Shown here piece by piece: positions 22,908 through 31,077 of a stretch of DNA of 64,000 nucleotides (positions are counted from its first letter, which is position 1; each line of letters opens with the position of its first letter). A program made the translations under genes and the position numbers. The notes under the pieces were generated by a model that was not told where the DNA came from, ran no database searches, and saw only the letters and a list, made by a program, of their open reading frames with translations. This DNA is from VRUE01 sp963698085 (GTDB lineage Bacteria; Actinomycetota; Thermoleophilia; Solirubrobacterales; 70-9). The DNA lies in contig OY969122.1 of the NCBI GenBank assembly GCA_963698085.1, positions 744,001-808,000 of the forward strand. Reading direction: 5' to 3'.

Positions 22908-25027
22908 CTGCGACTCCTTCGGTTGCGTTCTGCGCGGGTGAAAGCGGGTGCGGGGCGGCTGCGCCCGCGGCGGGTGCCGGGGCCGGCGCGAACCGAGGCG
23001 CTGGCCAGGGCGGCGAGCAGCACCAGACCGAGCAGGTAGGGCGGCACGGACATGCCGCTATCGGGCTGGTAACGGGAGAAGGCCTGCGATTCCTCGATCG
23101 CCGCCTCCTCTTCGCGCTTTTCCTCGACCTGGTAGGTGCGGGCCGGAGCGCCCCCCGGTGGCAGCGGCCGCACGATCGGCGGCGGTGGAGGCGGCACGAT
23201 CGCCGGTACGACGCCGATTGGTGGCGCCCCGGGCAGCAGGAAGGTCGGCGCCGGAGGTGGGTTGGGCGGGGTCGGATTGGGCGCGGGCGAAGACGGCGGT
23301 GCCGGTGGCGGGGCGGGTGGTGGTGGAGGCGTGAGCTCGACGGGTGGGCTGCCGGCGGGGGCCGGTGCAGGCGGTGGAGGTGCCGGCGGTGCCGCCACCG
23401 GGCTGGCGCGTTTGAAGCGGTCGGGCCGCAGCGGCCGGGTCCCACAGGGCCGTTGGACGCTGCCGCCGAGCACGGTCAGCTGTTCGGAGTAAGAGAAGCC
23501 GCCGGCGCTGACCGTCACCGTCGTCGTGCCGGCGTTGAAAGGGCAGAGCAGGCCGGATGAGTTATCGGTGACGACCCTGTCGTTGGCGTCGAGGAAGGGC
23601 TTGCGCAGGTTGGCCGAGGCGGGATCCTGTTTGACGAAGTCGGCGATGTCGGGGTCCGAGGAGACGAAGCTGTACTCGGGCGTAATCCGCGCCGAGCAGC
23701 CAGCGACAAGGCACTGTTCAGGCGGGAAGAGCGTGTAGGGATCGCCGCCGGAGGGGTCAGGGTTGCCCGAACCGGCCGCTGCCTGGCCCCAGCGGTCGCC
23801 GCCGCGAGGTCGGCGACCGAGACCGCGAAAGAGGGCGGGTCGAGAGCGGCGCAGCTGCGTTCCATCGGTCGCCTCCAGGGAGAGGTCCTCTATCACCGGG
23901 ATCAGCCGCGCACGGACTCCGGCGACGTTGGAGCCCGGGTTGGGCCGACCGAGCTCGAGCAGCAGCACGCCGCTATCCCCGAACAGGGCGTCCGCCGTCT
24001 GCTGCCCGATCGCACCGGCGATCTGGGAGCGGTAGCCGAGCGTGCCCACCCCGAAGCTCGGAATGGTGTTCGCAGCACCGCTTGGGACGCGCATCGAGCG
24101 ATTCTCTTCCGGGCGGTCGAAGAGGTAGACCGAGGCGCCGCCGTCGACCAGGAGTCGCGCCACCTGGTCGCCGTCGCTGGCGACGTTGAGTTTCGGGCTG
24201 AAGCTGGTGTTGAGGCTGCGACTGCCCATCACCACCACCGGGATTCCCTCGCCACGCGCGTCGGCGAGCACCGCTTCCAACCAGGGCAGCTGAGCCTCGA
24301 CGGGGTTCTGATGAGCATCGCTTGCCGCCAGCGATCCGAGCGAGTTGTCGATCACTACCACGCGCACGGTGCCCCCGGCTCCGCTGCTGTCGAAGGCGTA
24401 ATGCGTGCGCGCCAATCCCGGCGCCGGCGCAGCACCAGGAATACCGGCAGTCGAGATGCCAGGGGCGGGTGGACCGGAACCCAACGGAGCGGGAAAGCCG
24501 GCGAATGCCGTGCGGAAGACATCGTCGCCGAAGCTGTCGGAGGCGTCATCGGAACCGAGCGCGGGGAACACCGGCAAGCTCGGCTCCGCGCCGAGAAGCT
24601 CTGCGTAGCGCGCGCCGTCAGCGACTCCGAGGCCGCTCTTAACCCGGTTGCCGGTGTAGAGCAGTGCCCGCGGGCCCGCCGCGTTTCCGTGCATCGCAGC
24701 CACCGTGCGCAGCGCCGCGGCGAGCGTGCGGTCTGGGCCGAGCGCGTGGGGCGCCAGGTCAGCGCAGGCAGAATCGCACTCAGCGTGGCCGGCAACCGCA
24801 AGGCGGATCGATCCTCCCGGCAACGGCACCGCACGGGTCCCCGTGGCAGCCGGCGCCGAGCCGGCGGCGGAGCCGTAGCGAAAGACCGTCGCCGTGCGCA
24901 CGCGGGCCCGGATCAGGCGCCCGGTCGAGTTACGCGCCGAAGTTCCTCGTCCCATCGAGTCGACGTCGCCGCTCCAGCCACCCACCGCCCAACCGTTACC
25001 GGAGGAATCGAGAGCAAGCGAAAGCAC
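22904..25027 (-). CDS. C-terminal part of a frameshifted surface protein: degenerate metallophosphatase-like, Ig-like, Pro-rich, C-terminal anchor
   Basis: This frame continues the protein that begins at 27354; the reading frame switches in a run of six G at 25196-25201 (plus strand). The sequence first completes a propeller blade (SGNGWAVGG). A region like a calcineurin-type phosphoesterase follows, but with altered metal sites (TGNRVKSG, ALGSDDASD, VVVMGSRSLN in place of GDxxxxG, GNHD and GH-type motifs). Next come a bacterial Ig-like segment (FNAGTTTVTVSAGGFSYS), about 120 residues rich in proline, one membrane helix (PYLLGLVLLAALASASV) and a basic tail. I infer a wall- or membrane-tethered surface protein. 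Confidence 0.75.
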   Translation of the reverse strand: MLSLALDSSGNGWAVGGWSGDVDSMGRGTSARNSTGRLIRARVRTATVFRYGSAAGSAPAATGTRAVPLPGGSIRLAVAGHAECDSACADLAPHALGPDRTLAAALRTVAAMHGNAAGPRALLYTGNRVKSGLGVADGARYAELLGAEPSLPVFPALGSDDASDSFGDDVFRTAFAGFPAPLGSGPPAPGISTAGIPGAAPAPGLARTHYAFDSSGAGGTVRVVVIDNSLGSLAASDAHQNPVEAQLPWLEAVLADARGEGIPVVVMGSRSLNTSFSPKLNVASDGDQVARLLVDGGASVYLFDRPEENRSMRVPSGAANTIPSFGVGTLGYRSQIAGAIGQQTADALFGDSGVLLLELGRPNPGSNVAGVRARLIPVIEDLSLEATDGTQLRRSRPALFRGLGRRPRGGDRWGQAAAGSGNPDPSGGDPYTLFPPEQCLVAGCSARITPEYSFVSSDPDIADFVKQDPASANLRKPFLDANDRVVTDNSSGLLCPFNAGTTTVTVSAGGFSYSEQLTVLGGSVQRPCGTRPLRPDRFKRASPVAAPPAPPPPAPAPAGSPPVELTPPPPPAPPPAPPSSPAPNPTPPNPPPAPTFLLPGAPPIGVVPAIVPPPPPPIVRPLPPGGAPARTYQVEEKREEEAAIEESQAFSRYQPDSGMSVPPYLLGLVLLAALASASVRAGPGTRRGRSRPAPAFTRAERNRRSRR

Positions 25028-25038
25028 CGGGTCGCTCT

Positions 25039-27354
25039 TCAGCGGCCGGTCCTCGCTGGAGCTGGCGAAGGCGGTCCGCTGCTCATCCCGCCAACCGTTA
25101 GCGGTCTCACGCAGCAGGTAGCCGTCACCCGCCAGCGCAAAGGGCGGCGGGATCGGCGGCGGCAGCGTCGGGTCCTGTTCGGGAAGGTCATCCGCGGGGG
25201 GTAGGTGAGCTGCGGCAGCACCGAGACGACCGCGCGCACCGAGCCCCCGTCGCGGATGGCGGCGGCGGCGATCGCCGTGGAGCCGAGCAACGGCTGATTT
25301 GAAAAGCGCCAGGCCGAGCCAGCGCTATCGCGCTCGATAACGATGTCACGACCCGCTGCGACCGCGCCGCCGTCGGGCAGACCGGCCACCGCGAATAGCT
25401 GCGGATTGCCCGAGCGGACGCTCTCCAGAAGCGCATGCGCCGAAGCGTCGACGTGCCAGCCACGACCATCGTTGACGAGCAGGTCGCCGCCGGCGGCGAC
25501 GATCGCCTGCCTACCGGCGAAAGCAATAGAGGTAAGGCTGGCACTCTCGAATCCGGCTGGAAGCGGCGTTGGGTCCCAGCCCTTGCCGAGGCTGAGCAAG
25601 ACGCCGTTCTTGCCGACTGCGTAGCCGCGGTCGGGATTGCCCGGCTCAAAGGCGATATCGAGAAGATTGCCTTCAAAGCCGATCGGAATCCCGGGGTCCT
25701 GCACCCAGAGTTCGTCGGCCGCATTCCACTGCCACATCGCCCCGACATCGCCGACTGCGTAGGCGGTCCGCCGCTCCGGCCAGGCCACCCCGCGCAGGGT
25801 TGCCTTGTTGACGCTGCCGCTCGAGGAGAGTAGGAACTCCCGCTGCCATCCCCTGCCGGGTTGATAGCGGGCGACCGAGCCATCGGCGCCCACCGCCAGC
25901 GCGGCGGAGTCGAGCGAGCCCGGCGAGGCTCCCGGTGCCGGCGTGATGTCGGTCAATGGGGCACGCAATGACAGCGGCCAGGGCCGCGGCAGGCTCGGCG
26001 GCGTCGCCGGGGAGATCTCGACCGGCCCCTCGAGCCAGCCGCGATCGGCGTCGGCAAACGCACCGCTGGGCCGAAAGCTCGCGCCGCCACCCGGCATCCG
26101 CGCGAATTCCCCGTCGGCAAAGCGCAGGTAGGTACCGTGGTTACTTTCCTCGCTACCACCGGGCTGGAGCGGGTTGGTGATCACCCGCGTGCCGAAATCC
26201 CCTCCTGGCCAAGCGAAGCTCCGGTAGCCGCCCTGGCGCGAGAACTTGGCGCCGAGTGGTAGATCGCAGGCTTCGATTTCGGCATCGCACCAGGCACTGG
26301 TCACGGCGTTGCTGCCGCTGTCGTAGAAGAGCGTCACGTCGCGGCTCACGCCCCCTATCGTCGCCGTCAAATCGATCCAGGCGCCGTCGGAGCTGACGGT
26401 CAGCAGCTGCGAGGCCCCAGCGATTGGGGCGACGCCGGCGATTCCCTGACCGGGTTGCTCAGAAGCGGCGAAGGCCGTGCCCACTAGCGATTGCTCGACC
26501 CAGAGCGGTTTTCCTTCTGGGGTCAGCGTGCGGTGCAACAGCACAACCGAGCGGTTCAGCGTGTCTTTGGCCTCTGCGAGCGCCCAGGCATTCGCGAGCC
26601 CGGTCGCGTCGATTGCCAGGATTTGGAACTCCGTCTCTGAGCCAACCGGGATCTCAACCGGCTCCCGTTTCCATTCGGTCCCATCGAAATGGAGGATCCC
26701 GTCAGCTACCGAGCGGCCCTTGGGTCCGAAGAGCAGCCCGGTGTGACCGCTCTCATCGAACGCGGCGACGGCAACGGCACCTGAGCCCTGATCGTCCGCG
26801 AGGGCCTCCGCCGGCGCTTCCCCTTCGACAGGGCGCAGAACGTCAGCCGGAGGAGCGGAGAGGGCGCGCCAGTTTTTGCCCGGATCGTGGTAGAGCACAA
26901 CCACCTGCTGGCCCACCGGCCGTTTCAGATCGCGCCCAACCAGGAGGCCCCCGCCGGTGCGGGTGATCCGGGCCGAGAGCGGGTTCGGGATCGGGCCGCG
27001 ATAAGGGTTGCCGTTCTCGTCGACGGGCAGGTCGAACACCTGCCAGCCGGACCCGTCGGTGTAGCGCAGGAGGGCAAGTTGGGGTTCTGGCGAACCCGAG
27101 CCGGCAATATCGAGACGGCGCGAGCCGATGGTTACCGTGCCGACGCTCTGCGGCAGGCGGCGGAAACCCCAAGTCTCGCCTGGCTCGCCCGCCGTCGCGG
27201 TTCCCATCAACACGGTCGCCTGGTCGGCGACCCCGAGCAGCGGCAACGGCCCGCTCGCGCCAACGGCGCTGCGCCCGCTGCCGGGCGCGACCACGGTCAG
27301 CACCACCGCAAAGAGAAGGGCGAAGCCGATCAAACTGCCCGAGCGCTCGCTCAC
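25039..27354 (-). CDS. N-terminal part of a frameshifted surface protein: signal sequence and beta-propeller
   Basis: The first roughly 718 residues look genuine: a signal sequence (about 7-30), then repeated propeller-like blades (AYAVGDVGAMWQWNAAD, DRGYAVGKNGVLLSLGKGW) resembling Ycf48-type or sialidase-type repeats. After PQLTYPP the sequence becomes Arg-rich nonsense (FPNRTRRCRRRSRRP), because one C is missing from a homopolymer. Adding one base restores PPADDLPEQDPTLPPP and joins the frame of 22904-25027, giving a protein of about 1,483 residues. The start overlaps the upstream gene by 4 bp. Confidence 0.75.
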   Translation of the reverse strand: MSERSGSLIGFALLFAVVLTVVAPGSGRSAVGASGPLPLLGVADQATVLMGTATAGEPGETWGFRRLPQSVGTVTIGSRRLDIAGSGSPEPQLALLRYTDGSGWQVFDLPVDENGNPYRGPIPNPLSARITRTGGGLLVGRDLKRPVGQQVVVLYHDPGKNWRALSAPPADVLRPVEGEAPAEALADDQGSGAVAVAAFDESGHTGLLFGPKGRSVADGILHFDGTEWKREPVEIPVGSETEFQILAIDATGLANAWALAEAKDTLNRSVVLLHRTLTPEGKPLWVEQSLVGTAFAASEQPGQGIAGVAPIAGASQLLTVSSDGAWIDLTATIGGVSRDVTLFYDSGSNAVTSAWCDAEIEACDLPLGAKFSRQGGYRSFAWPGGDFGTRVITNPLQPGGSEESNHGTYLRFADGEFARMPGGGASFRPSGAFADADRGWLEGPVEISPATPPSLPRPWPLSLRAPLTDITPAPGASPGSLDSAALAVGADGSVARYQPGRGWQREFLLSSSGSVNKATLRGVAWPERRTAYAVGDVGAMWQWNAADELWVQDPGIPIGFEGNLLDIAFEPGNPDRGYAVGKNGVLLSLGKGWDPTPLPAGFESASLTSIAFAGRQAIVAAGGDLLVNDGRGWHVDASAHALLESVRSGNPQLFAVAGLPDGGAVAAGRDIVIERDSAGSAWRFSNQPLLGSTAIAAAAIRDGGSVRAVVSVLPQLTYPPRMTFPNRTRRCRRRSRRPLRWRVTATCCVRPLTVGGMSSGPPSPAPARTGR

Positions 27355-28970
27355 TTTCGCTTGATCTCCTTGGTCTCAAAGGCGAGTCGAGTCGGGTAGC
27401 GATCGCGGCTCAGCTGCAGGCTGAGGCTGCGCCGGCCGGGAGCGAGGACGTGAGGCGGAGTCTGGGCGACGGTACGGCCCGCCCGCTTGGCTAGAAGTCG
27501 AACGCGGGCGCGCCGGGACAGGGTGAAGGTCACGGTGAGCCGCAGGCCGCGAAGTTTGGACTTGACCCCGCGCAGCAACGGCGGCAAGCGCCTCACTTTG
27601 CCCCCTTTGGGTTTTTCTTCGACCAGCGGCAACGGCGGCGGCGCGAACAGCTGCGAGTCGTCGACCGGCAAGCGATCGGGGACGAACTGTTCGGCCGACT
27701 CGTTGGGCCGGAACTCGATCGTCCCCTGAAAGGCGGGGTCGGTGTTGCGGGGGAGCGGCGTCCCGTCGCTGTAGTGAAAGAGCCAGCCGGCCCAGGTGAC
27801 CATCCAGCATTCGTTTTGCGCGGGGCAGGCAATCCGCGCGGCGCTGCCGCGGCCGGCGCCGGCCGCGGGCAGCTGAGTGATGGTCGTCGTGCCGTTTGCC
27901 GCGATGCGCGCCACGGTCGCCTTGGCGTTGACGCTGCGGCGGTCGGCGAAGGGGACGACCGTCGCCATCGCTTCGTCCGTGCCGGGGATCGCAGCGACGT
28001 CGCCGAGCCGGTCGAGTTCGCCGAACGCCGGCCCGCTCAGCGTCAGTTCCTGGAAGGCTTTGCCGACGAGACGGACTGCCAGCGGTTTCCGTGCGACGGC
28101 GCTGGCGTCCGGTGCGGCCGGACCGGACGCGGCGCCGCCGCCAACGGCCCAAAGATTCGTCCCATCGCTGTCCATCGCCAGCAGCTCGGACTCGCCATTT
28201 GAACTGACGGCGGGAACAAAGGGATCGTTGGTGAAGGTCGTGCCGGTGATTTTGTGGATCAGGCGGGGCACCAGCTCTGGCTCGGCAAGGTCGACCGGCT
28301 CGGTGCGGTTCTCTGGCGAGCGGCCGACCAGCGTGCTCTCGTAGAGCGCGCCGGCGTGGAACTGCATGTCGGTGACGCCCCGGCCCTGGGGGCCGTAGCG
28401 ACTGAGCAGGTCGCTGCCGTTCCAGTGCAGATGGTAGGCGCCGACCCTTTCCCCGAGCGTGTCTTCGGAGCCGACACCGCCGAACCAGCAGTCGTTCGGA
28501 CCGTTGCAGGTCGCCGACATCATCTGGCGGAAGGGGTCGGGCGAATCGGCCCGCGTGCTCCAGGAGCCCACCACCTGACCGTCCTTGAAGCGACAAAGGG
28601 CCAGACCGGAGCCCTGGCGTGGCAGGCTCGGCTCGCTGACGACCCAGAACTCGGTCGGGCCGGCCCAGGCGATCCGCGCGGTCTCGGCAGGACCACCGCA
28701 GACGGTGGCGAGCTGGTGCCAGCTCTGCCCGTCCCAGCTGAAGATGCCGGGGGGGATCGTGTCGTTGCCCTCGATCGTGAGCAGGCCGCGGTTGGGGGCC
28801 CAGAACTGGAGGTCGCCGGGCGCTCCAAGCGGCACTTTGAACGGCGCGCCGGCAGGCGGCGGTGGCTGCTCGAGGCGCCAGATCGGATCGGCCGCCCGGG
28901 ACTCGCTCGGGGCGAGCATCAGCGTCGCCGCAACCACCCCGGCGAGCGCGAATGTCCCGGTCCTACTCAC
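27351..28970 (-). CDS. Secreted propeller-like protein with C-terminal Ig-like module
   Basis: 539 residues, no named family recognised. A signal peptide (about 1-26, ending SRAADP) is followed by repeats with aromatic-rich blade motifs (GIFSWDGQSWHQLATVCG, NECWMVTWAGWLFHYSDG) and cysteine pairs such as ATCNGPNDCW. The last 90 residues form a basic beta-rich module (LRLTVTFTLSRRARVRLLAK) of the type found at the ends of many actinobacterial exported proteins. The start overlaps the ftsH stop by 8 bp and the end overlaps the large surface protein by 4 bp, so the three are co-translated. Confidence 0.78.
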   Translation of the reverse strand: MSRTGTFALAGVVAATLMLAPSESRAADPIWRLEQPPPPAGAPFKVPLGAPGDLQFWAPNRGLLTIEGNDTIPPGIFSWDGQSWHQLATVCGGPAETARIAWAGPTEFWVVSEPSLPRQGSGLALCRFKDGQVVGSWSTRADSPDPFRQMMSATCNGPNDCWFGGVGSEDTLGERVGAYHLHWNGSDLLSRYGPQGRGVTDMQFHAGALYESTLVGRSPENRTEPVDLAEPELVPRLIHKITGTTFTNDPFVPAVSSNGESELLAMDSDGTNLWAVGGGAASGPAAPDASAVARKPLAVRLVGKAFQELTLSGPAFGELDRLGDVAAIPGTDEAMATVVPFADRRSVNAKATVARIAANGTTTITQLPAAGAGRGSAARIACPAQNECWMVTWAGWLFHYSDGTPLPRNTDPAFQGTIEFRPNESAEQFVPDRLPVDDSQLFAPPPLPLVEEKPKGGKVRRLPPLLRGVKSKLRGLRLTVTFTLSRRARVRLLAKRAGRTVAQTPPHVLAPGRRSLSLQLSRDRYPTRLAFETKEIKRK

Positions 28971-30984
28971 CTTCCGCCGGCGTCTGGCGGTCGAGCTCTT
29001 GCGTCGGCTGGTCCGGGCGCTCGGAGGCTCCCAGGTCGAGCAGCGTCGCCTCGACGGTCGAGAGCACCGCGTCGAGCGCCAGGCCGGAGAGCGTCTCCTG
29101 CTCGATCAGTGCATTGGCGGTCTCATACACGGCGCTCCAGTTACGGCGCAGCACCCCCTCGGCCCGCTCGACCGACTCGCCGACGATCCGCTCGACCTCG
29201 CGGTCGATCAGCTCCAGCGTCGCCGGGCCGACCGAGCCGAGCTCCTGCAGCGAAGCCCCGAGGAAGACCTCTCCCTCTTTCTCGCCGATCGTGACCGGGC
29301 CGAGCGCCTTCGACATGCCGTAGGAGGCGACCATCGAGCGAGCCAACGCGGTGGCGGTGTGAAGGTCGTCGTGGACCCCGCTGGAGACGACCCCGAACTC
29401 GATCTGCTCGCCGGCGAACCCGGCGACAATCGAGATCAGGTGGCGGTGCATGTCGGGCTCCTGCATGACCACCGCGTCGCGGTCGGTGAGCATGTTGGCG
29501 GCGGTGCCGAGTTGCCGCCCGCGGGCGACGATCGAGAGCTTCTGCGCTGCGACCGTCTGCCCGATCGAGCGGGTGACGACCGCGTGGGATGCCTCGTGGA
29601 TCGCGATCACCCAGCGCTCCTCGGCGCTGAGCACGTGGCTCTTGCGCGCGGGCCCGGCGACCACCCGGTCGATCGCCTCCTCGAGCGTCGCCTGGTCCAT
29701 CTCGACACCGCCCTCGCGCACGGTCAAGAGCGCCGCCTCGTTGATCACGTTGGCGAGCTCGGCGCCGCTGAAGCCCGGAGTCAGCTTGGCGATTTCCTCC
29801 AGCGAGGTACCGGGAGCGAGCGGCCGGCTGCCGCAGTGCAGGGCGAGGATCTCGAGCCGGCCGTGGACGTCGGGGACGTCGATGGTCACCTGGCGGTCGA
29901 AGCGACCCGGCCGCAGCAGGGCGGGATCGAGGACGTCAGGGCGGTTGGTCGCAGCAAGGACCACGAGCCCGGAGTCGCCGCCAAAGCCGTCCATCTCGAC
30001 CAGCAGCGCGTTCAGCGTCTGCTCGCGCTCGTCGTTGCCCTGGCCGACGCCGGCGCCGCGCTTGCGCCCGGCGGCATCGAGCTCGTCGATGAAGATCAGC
30101 GCCGGCGCCATCTTGCGCGCTTTGGCGAAGAGATCGCGGACGCGGGCGGCGCCGACGCCGACCAGCGACTCGACGAAATCCGAACCCGAGAGCGAAAAGA
30201 AGGCGGCATCGGCCTCGCCGGCGGTCGCCTTGGCCAGCAAGGTCTTGCCGGTGCCAGGCGGGCCGACCAGGAGGACACCCTTGGGAGCGCGAGCGCCGAC
30301 TTTCGCGTATTTGCCCGGTTCAGCCAGATAGTCGCGGATCTCGCGCAGCTCGGCCACGGCTTCGCCCGCGCCGGCGACGTTGTCGAAGGTCGTACGGCCC
30401 GGCGCTCCCGCCTTGCGCTTGCGGCCCTTGCCGGTGAACTTGGAGAAGCCGGCAAATGCTCCCGCGCCGGCGTCTTGGCCGATCCGGGTGAAGAGGACGA
30501 AAAGACAGACCAAGAGCAGGATCGGGATCAGGAACTGAACGACGATCTGCTTCGCCGGCTTGTCCCATTGCTGGTCGACCTGGACGACGGCACCGCTTTC
30601 GGTCAGCCCCCTGACCATCGCCGAGGTCTGCGCGTCAGACTCCGGGTAGGCCGCGTAGAGGAGCTGACCTTCCTTCGTCTCGAGCAGAACTCGAGCGTCC
30701 TGGTCGAGCAGCGTCGCTTCGCCGATCTGTTTCTTTTCAGCGAGTTTCGAGACGCGGCTGAGCGGGATGCGCTCACCGCTGGTGCTCGGCTGGATCTGGC
30801 CAAGCAAGTTGAAGAAGAGGAAGGTGAGGACAAGGGAGGCGACGATCAGCACCGTGCTGAGCGGGTCTTTGGCGAACCAGCGGCCCACACGAGCCGCGAC
30901 GCCGCCCATGCTGCGGGCGACGTCGCGGAACTCGACCTGTGGGCGCTTGAGCGCTGGTCGCCGGCTGTTGCCGGTACTAGCCAC
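28963..30984 (-). CDS. ftsH: FtsH-type ATP-dependent zinc metalloprotease (divergent paralogue)
   Basis: 673 residues with the full FtsH layout: two membrane helices (about 44-61 and 148-166) around an outer domain, an AAA+ module with Walker A GPPGTGKT (241-248), Walker B LIFIDELD and SRH region ATNRPDVLDPALLRPGRFDR, then an M41 peptidase with HEASH (463-467) and an aspartate ligand candidate in GVHDDLHTAT. The central-pore motif, normally FVGVG, reads LVGVG here, losing the aromatic residue that grips substrates. It starts with GTG. Its position among surface-protein genes suggests a specialised quality-control or processing role rather than the housekeeping FtsH. Confidence 0.93.
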   Translation of the reverse strand: MASTGNSRRPALKRPQVEFRDVARSMGGVAARVGRWFAKDPLSTVLIVASLVLTFLFFNLLGQIQPSTSGERIPLSRVSKLAEKKQIGEATLLDQDARVLLETKEGQLLYAAYPESDAQTSAMVRGLTESGAVVQVDQQWDKPAKQIVVQFLIPILLLVCLFVLFTRIGQDAGAGAFAGFSKFTGKGRKRKAGAPGRTTFDNVAGAGEAVAELREIRDYLAEPGKYAKVGARAPKGVLLVGPPGTGKTLLAKATAGEADAAFFSLSGSDFVESLVGVGAARVRDLFAKARKMAPALIFIDELDAAGRKRGAGVGQGNDEREQTLNALLVEMDGFGGDSGLVVLAATNRPDVLDPALLRPGRFDRQVTIDVPDVHGRLEILALHCGSRPLAPGTSLEEIAKLTPGFSGAELANVINEAALLTVREGGVEMDQATLEEAIDRVVAGPARKSHVLSAEERWVIAIHEASHAVVTRSIGQTVAAQKLSIVARGRQLGTAANMLTDRDAVVMQEPDMHRHLISIVAGFAGEQIEFGVVSSGVHDDLHTATALARSMVASYGMSKALGPVTIGEKEGEVFLGASLQELGSVGPATLELIDREVERIVGESVERAEGVLRRNWSAVYETANALIEQETLSGLALDAVLSTVEATLLDLGASERPDQPTQELDRQTPAEGE

Positions 30985-31077
30985 TGTTTCCTTTCTGTTT
31001 GAGCTTCAACATGATCGAACTGGTCGAGCTGTTCTCATCACCGCCGGTCGGGGTAAAGGTCAGCTCCAGGCTCACTT

